From Leeuwenhoekiella palythoae (lineage in GTDB: Bacteria > Bacteroidota > Bacteroidia > Flavobacteriales > Flavobacteriaceae), in contig NZ_FQXT01000002.1 in assembly GCF_900130045.1 (NCBI RefSeq), positions 310,001-374,000 on the forward strand: 64,000 nucleotides of DNA. The letters are read 5' to 3'. The notes below the pieces were generated by a model. It searched no databases, was not told the DNA's origin, and worked only from the letters and a program-made list of their open reading frames with translations. Positions within the stretch are counted from its first letter, which is position 1. The number at the start of each line of letters is the position of its first letter. Positions 51,416 to 60,413 of this stretch are shown piece after piece. Position numbers and translations under genes: made by a program.

Positions 51416-51736
51416 TTAGTTTTCCGTATTAAAATGATATTCACGTTCTACTTTACACACGCGTACCGAATATTTTGAATACCATTTGTCCTTTCCGGTT
51501 TGTTGCGCTACGAGATGATCTACTTGATTTTTCCAGCCGGCGATGGCGGCTTCGGTTTTCCAATAGGATATGGTAATCCCTAGTTCGCTTCGGGCGTGTT
51601 CCATTCCCAGATAACCCGGTTGCTCTTGTGCAAGGGTTTCCATTTTGCTAGCCATTTCGGCGTAGCCGGAAGTATTTTCAGTTTGAATTGATGTAAAAAT
51701 TACCGCGTAATACGATTGATCTTCGGTGAGCTCCAC
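51416..51736 (-). CDS. Antibiotic biosynthesis monooxygenase (ABM)-fold protein
   Basis: This 106-residue dimeric alpha-beta-barrel protein carries YYAVIFTSIQTE, YLGMEHARSELGITISYWKTEAAIAGWKNQ and WYSKYSVRVCKVER, typical of ABM proteins that include heme-degrading and quinone monooxygenases. The actual substrate is unknown. It begins 5 bases after the asparaginase-type gene, so the two are cotranscribed. Confidence 0.85.
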   Translation of the reverse strand: MELTEDQSYYAVIFTSIQTENTSGYAEMASKMETLAQEQPGYLGMEHARSELGITISYWKTEAAIAGWKNQVDHLVAQQTGKDKWYSKYSVRVCKVEREYHFNTEN

Positions 51737-51741
51737 GAGAA

Positions 51742-52800
51742 CTAGTTTTCGTTTTCTTTGTAAATACCAAGAGTCAATTCGCCTTGGTCATTCATATAAG
51801 CACGGTACATTCCTTCGGTATTAAATTCCATCGAAGGGTTTCCGTAGTGATCTAGTGCTACGATCCCGCCGGTACCACCAAGTTTGGTCAGCTTTTCTTG
51901 AATTACATTTGCTGTAGCTTCAGACAGACTTTTTTCAGCATATTCCATTTGCGCGCTGATATCGTAAGCCACCTGACCACGGATGAAATACTCCCCCCAG
52001 CCGGTTGAAGACACACCGCAAGTTGCATTATTTGCATACGTCCCGGAGCCAATGATTGGCGAATCACCGATGCGGTTATAACGCTTGTTGCTCATCCCTC
52101 CGGTCGAAGTTCCTGCGGCAATATTTCCGTTTTTATCTAATGCTACGCAGCCAACAGTACCAAATTTTTCATCCTTAATATAAGGATCATAAAAAGCAGT
52201 TGCTTTACTCAATGAATCTTGCTTTTCGCGATCAAGCGCACGTTGCAGTGCATCGTATCTATTCTGAGTAAAAAAGTAAGACGGGTCAACGAGTTCAATG
52301 CCTTTTTCTTTAGCAAAAGTTTCTGCGCCTTTGCCGCTAAGCATCACATGTTCAGAATTTGTCATTACCTCATAGGCCAGATTGATTGGGTTTCTCACTG
52401 TGGTAACGCCGGCAACCGCGCCCGCATTTAAAGTAGCACCATCCATAATAGAAGCGTCTAGTTCATTTTTACCATCGTGAGTAAACACCGCACCTTTAGC
52501 CGAATTGAACAGCGGAGAATCTTCCATCACATTTATAGTGCGTTGCACCGCTTCAAGACTGTTTCCACCATTTTTAAGGATCTCATAGCCAGTTTTGATG
52601 GCCTCAGTAAGCTTAGCTTTATAAGCCTGTTCCATAGAATCAGTCATATTCTTTTTAAGAATCGTGCCTGCTCCGCCGTGTATGATGATGGCAAATTCTT
52701 GTTGTTGGGGAGTTGGTTTAACAGTTGTTTGAGGAGCGTTTTCTTGTTTACAAGCGAAACACAAAAAACTTAGCAATAAAACAGTTAGCAATGACTTCAT
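51742..52800 (-). CDS. Isoaspartyl peptidase/L-asparaginase, lipoprotein
   Basis: This is an Ntn-hydrolase with autocleavage at T215 (FGTVGCVALD), followed by GTSTGGMSNKRYNRIGDSPIIGSGTYANN, the type 2 asparaginase signature. The N terminus MKSLLTVLLLSFLCFAC is a lipoprotein signal, so the enzyme is in the envelope. It hydrolyses beta-aspartyl dipeptides and asparagine. Length 352 is normal. Confidence 0.92.
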   Translation of the reverse strand: MKSLLTVLLLSFLCFACKQENAPQTTVKPTPQQQEFAIIIHGGAGTILKKNMTDSMEQAYKAKLTEAIKTGYEILKNGGNSLEAVQRTINVMEDSPLFNSAKGAVFTHDGKNELDASIMDGATLNAGAVAGVTTVRNPINLAYEVMTNSEHVMLSGKGAETFAKEKGIELVDPSYFFTQNRYDALQRALDREKQDSLSKATAFYDPYIKDEKFGTVGCVALDKNGNIAAGTSTGGMSNKRYNRIGDSPIIGSGTYANNATCGVSSTGWGEYFIRGQVAYDISAQMEYAEKSLSEATANVIQEKLTKLGGTGGIVALDHYGNPSMEFNTEGMYRAYMNDQGELTLGIYKENEN

Positions 52801-52860
52801 AAAAATTGAATTTTAAGCTTCTAAAATACAGAAAAACCTTCGAGAAACTCTGTGTCACTA

Positions 52861-52894
52861 TTGTTTTATCCCACTTTATTATGTTGTAATTTTA
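52861..52894 (+). promoter_or_regulatory. Promoter of the haaO gene
   Basis: TTG (52861-52863) and TAATTTTA (52887-52894) are 23 bases apart, 17 bases before the start codon. Confidence 0.45.
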
Positions 52895-52910
52895 GCCTAA
52901 ATACGAGATT

Positions 52911-53444
52911 ATGGCTATTGCAAAACCTTTTAACTTAATCCAATGGGTTGAAGAAAACCGGGATTTATTAAAACCACCGGTTGGGAATAAAAATTTATAT
53001 AAAGACGCAGATGATTATATCGTGATGGTGGTTGCGGGACCTAATGCCCGAAAAGATTATCATTATAATGAGACCGAAGAGTTGTTTTATCAACTAGAAG
53101 GTGAAATCGAAGTACACGTGCAAGACGAAGGCGAAAAGCGAAAGATGAAATTAGGTCCTGGCGATATGTATTTGCATCCTGCAAAAGTGCCTCATTCTCC
53201 GGTGCGTAAAGCTGGTTCTATAGGTCTTGTTGTTGAACGAAAACGCGCAGATCTTTACGGAAAAGACGGTTTATTATGGTTTTGTGATAATTGCAATCAC
53301 AAACTCTATGAGGTTTATTTTCCGCTGAATGATATCGAGAAAGACTTTTTAAAACACTTTAAAGTATTCTATGGAAGCGAAGAATTACGTACCTGCGATA
53401 ATTGCGGTACGATGATGGAAGCTGATGCTCGATTTGTAGAATAG
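52911..53444 (+). CDS. haaO: 3-hydroxyanthranilate 3,4-dioxygenase
   Basis: This cupin enzyme opens 3-hydroxyanthranilate in the kynurenine pathway to NAD+. Catalytic iron ligands H51, E57 (DYHYNETEELF) and H95 (VPHSPVR), substrate residues R47 and E110, and the C-terminal rubredoxin-like iron site C125/C128/C162/C165 (FCDNCNH, TCDNCG) are all present. This is the long bacterial type. No other kynurenine genes are in the window. A terminator follows. Confidence 0.95.
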   Translation: MAIAKPFNLIQWVEENRDLLKPPVGNKNLYKDADDYIVMVVAGPNARKDYHYNETEELFYQLEGEIEVHVQDEGEKRKMKLGPGDMYLHPAKVPHSPVRKAGSIGLVVERKRADLYGKDGLLWFCDNCNHKLYEVYFPLNDIEKDFLKHFKVFYGSEELRTCDNCGTMMEADARFVE

Positions 53445-53463
53445 TAGGAATGCTATATGATTT

Positions 53464-53491
53464 AAAAATGCGCTGTTTTAGGCGCATTTTT
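53464..53491 (+). terminator. Terminator of haaO
   Basis: AAAAATGCGC (53464-53473) pairs with GCGCATTTTT (53482-53491) around TGTTTTAG. Confidence 0.88.
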
Positions 53492-53585
53492 AGTTTGCTA
53501 ATCTTCTAATTTTCACTTTAAATAGAGGTTGGTATTTGTTAACTTCGAAGAATACAAACATAAATTATAAGAAAACTACAATATA

Positions 53586-55139
53586 ATGGCTCATATCACT
53601 GATAACGCAGCAATAGCTGAAACGCTAAAAGCATTAGAGATCACTTCTGAAAATGCAGGAACTTCAACCGGTTTACAAACGAGTAATTCGGGTAAATTGA
53701 TTACTTCCGTTTCTCCCGTTGACGGAAAAAACATTGCATCAGTGACGCAAACCACTCCGGAAGAATATGAGCAAGTGGTTCAAACTGCAGCTGAAGCATT
53801 CAAAGTATGGCGCGTGATACCAGCACCACAGCGAGGCGAAGTGGTGCGCCAGTTTAATGAAGAGCTGCGTCGACTTAAAGAGCCGCTGGGAAAACTCGTT
53901 TCTTATGAGATGGGTAAAAGTTATCAAGAAGGTCTGGGAGAAGTTCAAGAAATGATAGATATCTGTGACTTTGCAGTAGGACTTTCGCGCCAACTTCATG
54001 GTTTGACGATGCATTCTGAGCGTCCCGGGCATCGTATGTATGAGCAGTATCATCCTTTAGGGATTGTAGGGATTATTTCAGCATTTAATTTTCCAGTTGC
54101 GGTATGGAGCTGGAACACGGCTTTGGCTTGGGTTTGTGGTGATGTATGTATCTGGAAACCTTCAGAAAAAACGCCGCTTACGGGGATTGCTTGTCAAAAA
54201 ATTGCAGCACGTGTGTTTGCAAAGAATAACCTGCCTGAAGGAATTTCGTGTCTCATCAACGGCGATTATACTGTAGGCGAATTGATGACTAAAGATGAGC
54301 GTGTACCGCTGGTCTCGGCCACCGGTTCTACCCGAATGGGAAAGCAAGTAGCGCAGACTGTTGGTGCTCGCTTAGGAAAATCACTTCTGGAATTGGGCGG
54401 AAACAACGCGATTATCGTTACTCCGGATTCTGATCTTAAAATGACGGTGATCGGTGCTGTATTTGGCGCGGTGGGAACTGCCGGTCAGCGCTGTACTTCA
54501 ACCCGAAGATTGATCATTCACGAGAGCATTTATGATAAAGTAAAAAATGCAATTGTAGATGCATATGGCCAATTACGCATTGGGAATCCGTTGGATGAAA
54601 ACAATCACGTGGGGCCGGTAATCGACAAAGACGCAGTGAAAAATTATCAAAATGCTTTGACTAAAGTGGTTGAAGAAGGTGGTAAAATTTTAGTGGAAGG
54701 TGGCGTCCTGGAAGGTGAAGGTTATGAGAGTGGTTGCTATGTAAAACCAGCCATTGCAGAAGCAGAAAATCATTATGAGATTGTACAGCACGAGACTTTT
54801 GCTCCGGTACTTTATTTAATGAAATACAGTGGAGAAGTGGAGAATGCGATTGAACTGCAAAACGGTGTACGCCAAGGGTTGTCTTCAGCGATTATGACCA
54901 ATAACCTGCGTGAAGCAGAACGCTTCTTAAGTGTTGCCGGTAGTGACTGCGGGATCGCCAATGTAAACATTGGTACCAGTGGTGCAGAAATTGGAGGTGC
55001 TTTTGGTGGTGAAAAAGAAACCGGTGGCGGGCGCGAGAGCGGTTCTGATGCCTGGAAGGTGTATATGCGTCGCCAGACCAACACCATCAATTATACCACT
55101 GAATTGCCGCTGGCACAGGGAATCAAGTTTGATTTGTAA
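53586..55139 (+). CDS. Aldehyde dehydrogenase, ALDH7/antiquitin type (AASADH)
   Basis: This 517-residue NAD-dependent dehydrogenase has catalytic C303 (GQRCTSTRR) and E269 (LLELGGNN). The antiquitin-like C terminus (GAFGGEKETGGGRESGSDAWKVYMRRQ) points to alpha-aminoadipate semialdehyde oxidation in lysine breakdown. It lies downstream of haaO but behind a terminator, so it is probably a separate unit. Another aldehyde substrate is possible. Confidence 0.9.
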   Translation: MAHITDNAAIAETLKALEITSENAGTSTGLQTSNSGKLITSVSPVDGKNIASVTQTTPEEYEQVVQTAAEAFKVWRVIPAPQRGEVVRQFNEELRRLKEPLGKLVSYEMGKSYQEGLGEVQEMIDICDFAVGLSRQLHGLTMHSERPGHRMYEQYHPLGIVGIISAFNFPVAVWSWNTALAWVCGDVCIWKPSEKTPLTGIACQKIAARVFAKNNLPEGISCLINGDYTVGELMTKDERVPLVSATGSTRMGKQVAQTVGARLGKSLLELGGNNAIIVTPDSDLKMTVIGAVFGAVGTAGQRCTSTRRLIIHESIYDKVKNAIVDAYGQLRIGNPLDENNHVGPVIDKDAVKNYQNALTKVVEEGGKILVEGGVLEGEGYESGCYVKPAIAEAENHYEIVQHETFAPVLYLMKYSGEVENAIELQNGVRQGLSSAIMTNNLREAERFLSVAGSDCGIANVNIGTSGAEIGGAFGGEKETGGGRESGSDAWKVYMRRQTNTINYTTELPLAQGIKFDL

Positions 55140-55156
55140 TAGAAACTATGATAACT

Positions 55157-55188
55157 AAAAAAGCCGCTTAAGTAGCGGCTTTTTTTTA
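55157..55188 (+). terminator. Terminator of the aldehyde dehydrogenase gene
   Basis: AAAAAAGCCGCT (55157-55168) pairs with AGCGGCTTTTTT (55174-55185), followed by Ts, 17 bases after the stop. Confidence 0.92.
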
Positions 55189-55218
55189 TTGGTGTTGCCA
55201 AAGGTTTGATATTCTCAT

Positions 55219-56310
55219 TTACTTGCTGAACAAATACACCAATCCAAAAAGAAGGATGCCCGCTAATACCGCAAAGAAAATCTTCCAGAAGGAATATGGG
55301 CGTTTTCCCGAAATGCTTCCGTTTTCTCCATTTACAAAGAAGCTGTATTCATTTCCTTTATAACGATACGCCGAAATGTAAACCGGTAGCAAAATATGTT
55401 TGAAGGTTTCTTCTTCCAGATTGATGTTTAACGTATTTACGCGTTGCTCGTCACCGCCAATATCGCGACGCGCCCAGGTGTCTGCAATGCGACGCATTTC
55501 TTCCTGAGCTTCGAGATGCCCATCCTTAAGCGGAATCGTATATTTTTCGGTAACAAATCCTGCGAGAAAGCTGCTTTCAAAAGACTGTAGCTTTTTTAAA
55601 TTCCACAGTGCGACACCACGAGGTACTTTGCCGGTGTGTTGCTTTGAGGCGTTGATAAGGGTGTCATCTACAAAACCGCTAATGTTTCCGCTGATGGGAA
55701 TCCAACGAGTTTTGCGCACGCGACGTGTTTGTCTCCGGCCTTTGCTGTCTTTGTAGGATTGTGTTTCGTAATAATAATCACCCCGAGCACCGCTATATTG
55801 ACCATAAAGTTGCGCGTCAAACGTCCAATACGGTAAATACAAACCTTTAGTGAACTGAGGGTCTAGCGTTGCTTTTTTTAAATCGTTGGGTGCCCACCAA
55901 AGTCCGTTTACCCATTTTTTAAACCGAAGAATCGCTTCTTGTTGTGTAAGCTGAAAAGGCAACACCGCGCCCGGAAGAATCCACTGTTCGGTTTTTGCAT
56001 CTTCTCTGATTAGCGGCGTGCCGCAATACACGCAATGCAAAGACTTATAATTCTCTTCAACGTGCTGATTGGCGCCGCAATTTTTACAGTGCAGTATGCT
56101 TATTTCTTCGCTGTTTGCCTGAGCTCCTTTTTCCTGAAGAAATTGCCGAAGCGGTAATTCTTTGATAGGATCGGTTTCCAGTGCGATTTGCTCTTGGTTT
56201 CCGCAGTATTCGCACGTAATCGTTGTGGTGCCTGGTTTGTATTTAAGCTCGGCACCACAATTTTTACAGGCTTTTTTGAGTTCAGATTTTTGAATGGAAG
56301 GTTCGGTCAA
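55219..56310 (-). CDS. Zinc-ribbon membrane protein, partner of SPFH protein
   Basis: The ATG at 56406 would overlap the SPFH gene by 79 bases; TTG at 56308-56310 (17 bases after the SPFH stop) is a better start and gives 363 residues. The protein then has two zinc ribbons (C15/C18/C33/C36 and C75/C78/C93/C96), a beta-rich middle with PYWTFDAQLYGQY and one C-terminal transmembrane helix (FWKIFFAVLAGILLFGLVYLF). The combination with an SPFH protein resembles the YdjG/YdjI membrane-stress pair of Bacillus subtilis. The start is uncertain. Confidence 0.75.
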   Translation of the reverse strand: MTEPSIQKSELKKACKNCGAELKYKPGTTTITCEYCGNQEQIALETDPIKELPLRQFLQEKGAQANSEEISILHCKNCGANQHVEENYKSLHCVYCGTPLIREDAKTEQWILPGAVLPFQLTQQEAILRFKKWVNGLWWAPNDLKKATLDPQFTKGLYLPYWTFDAQLYGQYSGARGDYYYETQSYKDSKGRRQTRRVRKTRWIPISGNISGFVDDTLINASKQHTGKVPRGVALWNLKKLQSFESSFLAGFVTEKYTIPLKDGHLEAQEEMRRIADTWARRDIGGDEQRVNTLNINLEEETFKHILLPVYISAYRYKGNEYSFFVNGENGSISGKRPYSFWKIFFAVLAGILLFGLVYLFSK

Positions 56311-56327
56311 AGCAGCTTTGAAATTAA

Positions 56328-57449
56328 TTATTGACCCGGAAGTGGCGGTGGTGTGTTTCCGCCTAAAAAGGGTTTCAATTCTTCGATCTCCTGAAGTGCT
56401 TTCCATTCGCTCATGCCTTGTTTCCAGATCAAGGAATTTCTATTGATCGCACGCGAGGCGAAAAGTGCCTGTAACTGATCAAAACTCACAGGTCCCTGCT
56501 GTGCATTATTTTGTGCATAATAATACTGTGTAGCGACTGGCATTGGAGGAGGCGTTGCAGCGGCTTGCGGTTGCTGAGCTTGTGGCTTGCTCATTGCATT
56601 TCCCATTTGTTGGGCAAGCGCAAAGCCCATTCCCATTCCCATACCGGCACCGGCGGTACCTCCTTCGTTATTTGCAGCAGCTTCAATAGCTTTTGCAGTT
56701 TTAAATTTGGTTAATTTATCAAGGTCGAGTTTATCGATTCGGCTGTATTCGAAGATCTCTTTTTTGAGCTCTTCGGGCATCGATACATTTTCGATATAGA
56801 ATTTTTCAAGCGAAATTCCCACCGAAGTAAACTCGGGTTGCATCACTTCTTTACACGTCTCAGAAAGTTCTGTAGTGTTTGCAGCATACAATTCTATCGG
56901 AAGGTTGGCTTCTCCAACGGTGTCTGTAAATCGCGTTGCGATCAGGCTTTTGAGATGCTCGTTGATCTCAAAGTTGGTGAAGTTATTATCAGTGCCTACA
57001 ATGTCTTTAATGAACGTTCCGGCGTCGCTTATTTTAAACGCGTAGGTTCCAAAGGCTCTGATTTCTACCAGGCCAAAACGATCGTCACTTAAGGTAATTG
57101 GGTTTTTTGTTCCCCATTTTTCGTCAGTAAATAAATGGGTGTTCACAAAATATACTTCAGCCTTAAACGGACTGTCAAAACCATATTTCCAGCCTTTAAG
57201 CGTTGTTAAAATAGGAAGGTTTTGTGTGTTTAAGGTGTAGGTTCCGGGTGTGAAAACATCGGCAAGTTGGCCTTCGTTTACAAAAACAGCAGTCTGCCCC
57301 TCACGAACGATGAGTTTTGCGTTGTTTTTAATTTCGTTTTGATAGCGCTCAAAACGATGTGCAATGGTATCTGGCGTATAATCGAGCCACTCGATGATAT
57401 CGATAAATTCGTGGCTGAGTTTTTCTTTAATCTTATCAAATATTCCCAT
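56328..57449 (-). CDS. SPFH-domain protein with C-terminal GYF_2 domain
   Basis: An SPFH/virion core-type domain (about residues 20-240, with EFIDIIEWLDYTPDTIAHRF at the start) is followed by a Gly/Met-rich linker (GMGMGMGFALAQQMG) and a GYF_2 domain (YYYAQNNAQQGPVSFDQL, MSEWKALQEI). I see no transmembrane helix, so membrane association would come from the SPFH domain or its partner. It resembles YdjI-type proteins that gather membrane-stress factors. The zinc-ribbon gene follows immediately. Confidence 0.88.
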   Translation of the reverse strand: MGIFDKIKEKLSHEFIDIIEWLDYTPDTIAHRFERYQNEIKNNAKLIVREGQTAVFVNEGQLADVFTPGTYTLNTQNLPILTTLKGWKYGFDSPFKAEVYFVNTHLFTDEKWGTKNPITLSDDRFGLVEIRAFGTYAFKISDAGTFIKDIVGTDNNFTNFEINEHLKSLIATRFTDTVGEANLPIELYAANTTELSETCKEVMQPEFTSVGISLEKFYIENVSMPEELKKEIFEYSRIDKLDLDKLTKFKTAKAIEAAANNEGGTAGAGMGMGMGFALAQQMGNAMSKPQAQQPQAAATPPPMPVATQYYYAQNNAQQGPVSFDQLQALFASRAINRNSLIWKQGMSEWKALQEIEELKPFLGGNTPPPLPGQ

Positions 57450-57563
57450 AGGATGTTTCGGTTTTAATAAAGCTGTATGCTTATGAGTATCAAAAGTCTA
57501 TATTTTGTTTCAAACTATTTTTTCGATAATCGAGATTTAAATGCTCTAAAGTTTGCTCTAGGT

Positions 57564-58295
57564 TTATCCATTTCGGCCTTCTTCATTAGGATACAAGGTG
57601 TAAACAGGATCACTTTGCCAGAATTCCTTAGTATCAGCATCTATGATCGAAAGCTTTCCTTTAAAGGCGGCTCCTGTATCTACATTCCAAACATTGGCCA
57701 TTTGTGTAGGTTCGTCTCTGGCTATACGCGTTACAGGGGTATGACCAATAAAGATCTCTTTATGATACTGTAGTCGCATAGGATATTCCGGGTCCTCTTT
57801 GTTAATGCGTTTGTCTAGGCTTACTGCCATCTCCCAAAAGGTGCGATCCCAATAAAAAGCCGTGCTGTAGTGTTCAAACTCGGGACCGTTTCGGTTTTGA
57901 AAACCTGCGTGAACAAACATGCGGTTTTGTTTATCAATATGGTAATCTTTCAGGTTTTTATAGAATTCTATATGCTTTTCTTTGGTTTCTCGAGAAAGAT
58001 CTTCGTAAGACTTTAGCGTACTTCTACCGCCGTGATTGAGCCAAGTGTCATTTTTAGTATTGTCCCGCAACCACTGATAGGTCAGATCATCGTGGTTACC
58101 GCGCATAAAAATGCAGTTGTGGGTTTTTGATAATTCGATTAAAAAGGAAACTGTTTGTGCGCTTTCGCTCCAGCCGTCAACATAATCTCCTAAAAAAATC
58201 AGTAAGTCGTCTTGGGTTGTTTTAGCGCGCTCAAGAATTTGTTTAAGTGCTCTCAGGCCGCCGTGAATGTCGCCTATGGCGAGGGTACGTGTCAT
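57564..58295 (-). CDS. Metallophosphoesterase (PPP-type phosphatase)
   Basis: This 243-residue calcineurin-like enzyme has the metal motifs D9/H11 (GDIHGG), D37 (GDYVDGW) and N67/H68 (RGNHDD), plus VHAGFQN and IFIGHTPV for the remaining histidines. Relatives are serine/threonine or diadenosine-tetraphosphate phosphatases. It overlaps the upstream AlbA_2 gene by 4 bases (ATGA), so they are translationally coupled. Confidence 0.9.
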   Translation of the reverse strand: MTRTLAIGDIHGGLRALKQILERAKTTQDDLLIFLGDYVDGWSESAQTVSFLIELSKTHNCIFMRGNHDDLTYQWLRDNTKNDTWLNHGGRSTLKSYEDLSRETKEKHIEFYKNLKDYHIDKQNRMFVHAGFQNRNGPEFEHYSTAFYWDRTFWEMAVSLDKRINKEDPEYPMRLQYHKEIFIGHTPVTRIARDEPTQMANVWNVDTGAAFKGKLSIIDADTKEFWQSDPVYTLYPNEEGRNG

Positions 58296-59431
58296 GAATT
58301 GTATTTTACTTTTCGCAAAATGCGAATGTTTTCTTTGTATGCATTATAAAGTTTGGTTCCGTATTTTCTAAGATAAGGCCGAATACTTTCTAGCTTGTCA
58401 AGCGCCGGTTCAAAGCCATTGAGATAGCAAATCAAATACGTTGCCGGCAGATTGTAAAGGTCTTCAAGTTCGCCTTTGTTGAGCTCTTTATTAGCCAATA
58501 CTTTCTTAAGAATCGTATTGTTATTGTTATAAATGTGATAGAGCAATTTTCGGTCAAATTGTGGCGGCTCAAAAACCAGATTACTGTCAATGGTGTACGA
58601 ACCATTTTCATTAAAATTGATCGTCAATTCTTCTAACGGGTAATATTTGTATTCATTTTGAAGCCCTAACAATACGTATTCTAAAATGGTAAAATGATCG
58701 CTGGTCATCGTGATCGAAACTTCGTCTAAAGCCGAATAAAAAAGCCGCACTTGCTCGTTGATCAATTCGATATCCACACGACTAAAATAGGTGTTGCCCT
58801 TAACCTCTTTTTTATTCCCTGCCCAGCATACCACAAATTGCTCTTTAAACACTTTGTACTGTGTGAAGAGGTCTGCATGTCGCACGTTAATAAAATCGAT
58901 CACACCATCTAAAGTCAGCTCAATACTGTTGTGTGCGTGTTTTTCAATCGTGGCGACGATCTCGCTATTTACATCTAAAATCTCACTTTGAAAGATTTTA
59001 GGCATCGAGATGCTTCCGTCTCTAAAAAAGGCAGTGCCGCCCCAGTATTTCCAGATGTTTTTCTTTAGCGCTGTGAGTTTATTGATGGGTCTAATGGTGA
59101 CCAAACCTATCACCTGATCTGAAGGCAAATGCGGAAACGGAATGTTTTCATAAGAAATCAGCGGCGGATTGGTCAAATAGGCGTTCACCAAATTTTGAAT
59201 TTTGCTATCATCAAAAAACGGAACACCTAGGATTTCGTTAGTTTCATCCTCAACTCCAATCACAATATAACTGTTGTTTTTGGGGTTTGAATTAGATAGC
59301 GCACAGACGTGTTTTAAAAACTTGGCCTTGCCCTCTTTGGTGCTGATGTCAACTTTTCGCTTTTTGTCATAAAAACTGTTCTCGTCATTATGCGCGAGTA
59401 AGTTTTTAATGAGCAGGCGTTTGTTGATCAT
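58292..59431 (-). CDS. AlbA_2 (Schlafen-like) nucleic-acid-binding domain protein
   Basis: The N-terminal domain (about 15-130: NSNPKNNSYIVIGVEDETNEILGVPFF) matches the AlbA_2 putative DNA-binding fold, which is often found in regulators and defence proteins. The C-terminal 200 residues are helical and not recognised. No ATPase or winged-helix motif is evident. It is coupled by overlap to a phosphatase gene, so the two probably act together. The function is unknown. Confidence 0.75.
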   Translation of the reverse strand: MINKRLLIKNLLAHNDENSFYDKKRKVDISTKEGKAKFLKHVCALSNSNPKNNSYIVIGVEDETNEILGVPFFDDSKIQNLVNAYLTNPPLISYENIPFPHLPSDQVIGLVTIRPINKLTALKKNIWKYWGGTAFFRDGSISMPKIFQSEILDVNSEIVATIEKHAHNSIELTLDGVIDFINVRHADLFTQYKVFKEQFVVCWAGNKKEVKGNTYFSRVDIELINEQVRLFYSALDEVSITMTSDHFTILEYVLLGLQNEYKYYPLEELTINFNENGSYTIDSNLVFEPPQFDRKLLYHIYNNNNTILKKVLANKELNKGELEDLYNLPATYLICYLNGFEPALDKLESIRPYLRKYGTKLYNAYKENIRILRKVKYNS

Positions 59432-59552
59432 AGCATAAAGTTACGGGTTACCTGTTTAAAGTTGAACGATCATTCGTTTTAAAAACTTCTAGATTTTTAA
59501 ATGAGATGTGATGTGCTATCTCGCAAGTCAACAATAGTAATCACAATAATAA

Positions 59553-60308
59553 TTATTGCTTATTCACCACTGTAGAAGATGCTTGGTCTACACTCATAAC
59601 TACCAGATCTGCAATGTTTACGTGGTAAGGGCGGGTGACAACAAAATGAATGATATCTGCTATATCTTCTGCTTGTAAAGGTTTAAACCCTTGATACACT
59701 TTATCTGCTTTTTCTGAGTCACCTTTAAAACGCACTTCGCTGAATTCAGTCTCAACCATTCCCGGATTAACCGCTCCCACACGTATGTTATGGCCATTTA
59801 AGTCTATGCGCATTCCTTGATTAATTGCATCAACAGCATGTTTACTAGCGCAATACACGTTGCCTTTGGGGTACACTTCCTTACCGGCGGTTGAACCGAT
59901 GTTGATAATGTGACCACTGTTTTGAGCAATCATTTTTGGGATGATCATATCACTCACATAAAGTAAGCCTTTTACATTGATGTCCAACATCGCGTCCCAA
60001 TCTTCTGTGTTTCCCTCTTGAATAGGGTCAAGACCGTGCGCGTTACCCGCGTTGTTGATCAAAATATCTATGTGCTGAAAAGCTTCCGGTAATCCATTGA
60101 TCGCATTTGCTACATCTTTTTTATTTCGCACATCAAAAGTCAAGGTGTGTACGTTTACTTGATTTTGCAGTTCAGCCTTTAGCGCATCTAAGCGTTCTTG
60201 ACGTCTTCCGCAGAGAATGAGGTTGATTCCGTTTTTGGCAAAATACGTTGCTGTTGCTGCTCCGATACCGCTTGTGGCACCGGTAATAAATGCTGTTTTA
60301 GTCGTCAT
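59553..60308 (-). CDS. SDR family NAD(P)-dependent oxidoreductase (YdfG-like)
   Basis: This is a classical short-chain dehydrogenase: cofactor loop TGATSGIG (9-16), CGRRQER (NADP-preferring), NNAGN (85-89) and catalytic S139, Y152 and K156 (YCASK). Length 251 and the PKGNVYCASKHAVDAINQGMR region resemble YdfG-type 3-hydroxy acid or serine dehydrogenases. It stands alone. Confidence 0.9.
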   Translation of the reverse strand: MTTKTAFITGATSGIGAATATYFAKNGINLILCGRRQERLDALKAELQNQVNVHTLTFDVRNKKDVANAINGLPEAFQHIDILINNAGNAHGLDPIQEGNTEDWDAMLDINVKGLLYVSDMIIPKMIAQNSGHIINIGSTAGKEVYPKGNVYCASKHAVDAINQGMRIDLNGHNIRVGAVNPGMVETEFSEVRFKGDSEKADKVYQGFKPLQAEDIADIIHFVVTRPYHVNIADLVVMSVDQASSTVVNKQ

Positions 60309-60382
60309 AGTTTAGGGTTGTAATACAAATTGAAAATTACAAGAATGTTTTTTGAATGCCTGCTTTAATCCAGATTCATTTA

Positions 60383-60413
60383 TTGATAAAAAATACTAAA
60401 TCCTGTATCTTTG
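60383..60413 (+). promoter_or_regulatory. Promoter of the moxR operon (TTG-20-TATCTTTG)
   Basis: TTG (60383-60385) and TATCTTTG (60406-60413) have a 20-base spacer, a full consensus match. The transcript would start near 60419, leaving a leader of about 185 bases. Confidence 0.7.

Noticed and set aside
59464-59477. Short inverted repeat AACGA-TCAT-TCGTT
   Set aside because: Only 5-bp arms with no promoter at the right distance and no TetR-type gene nearby; likely chance.
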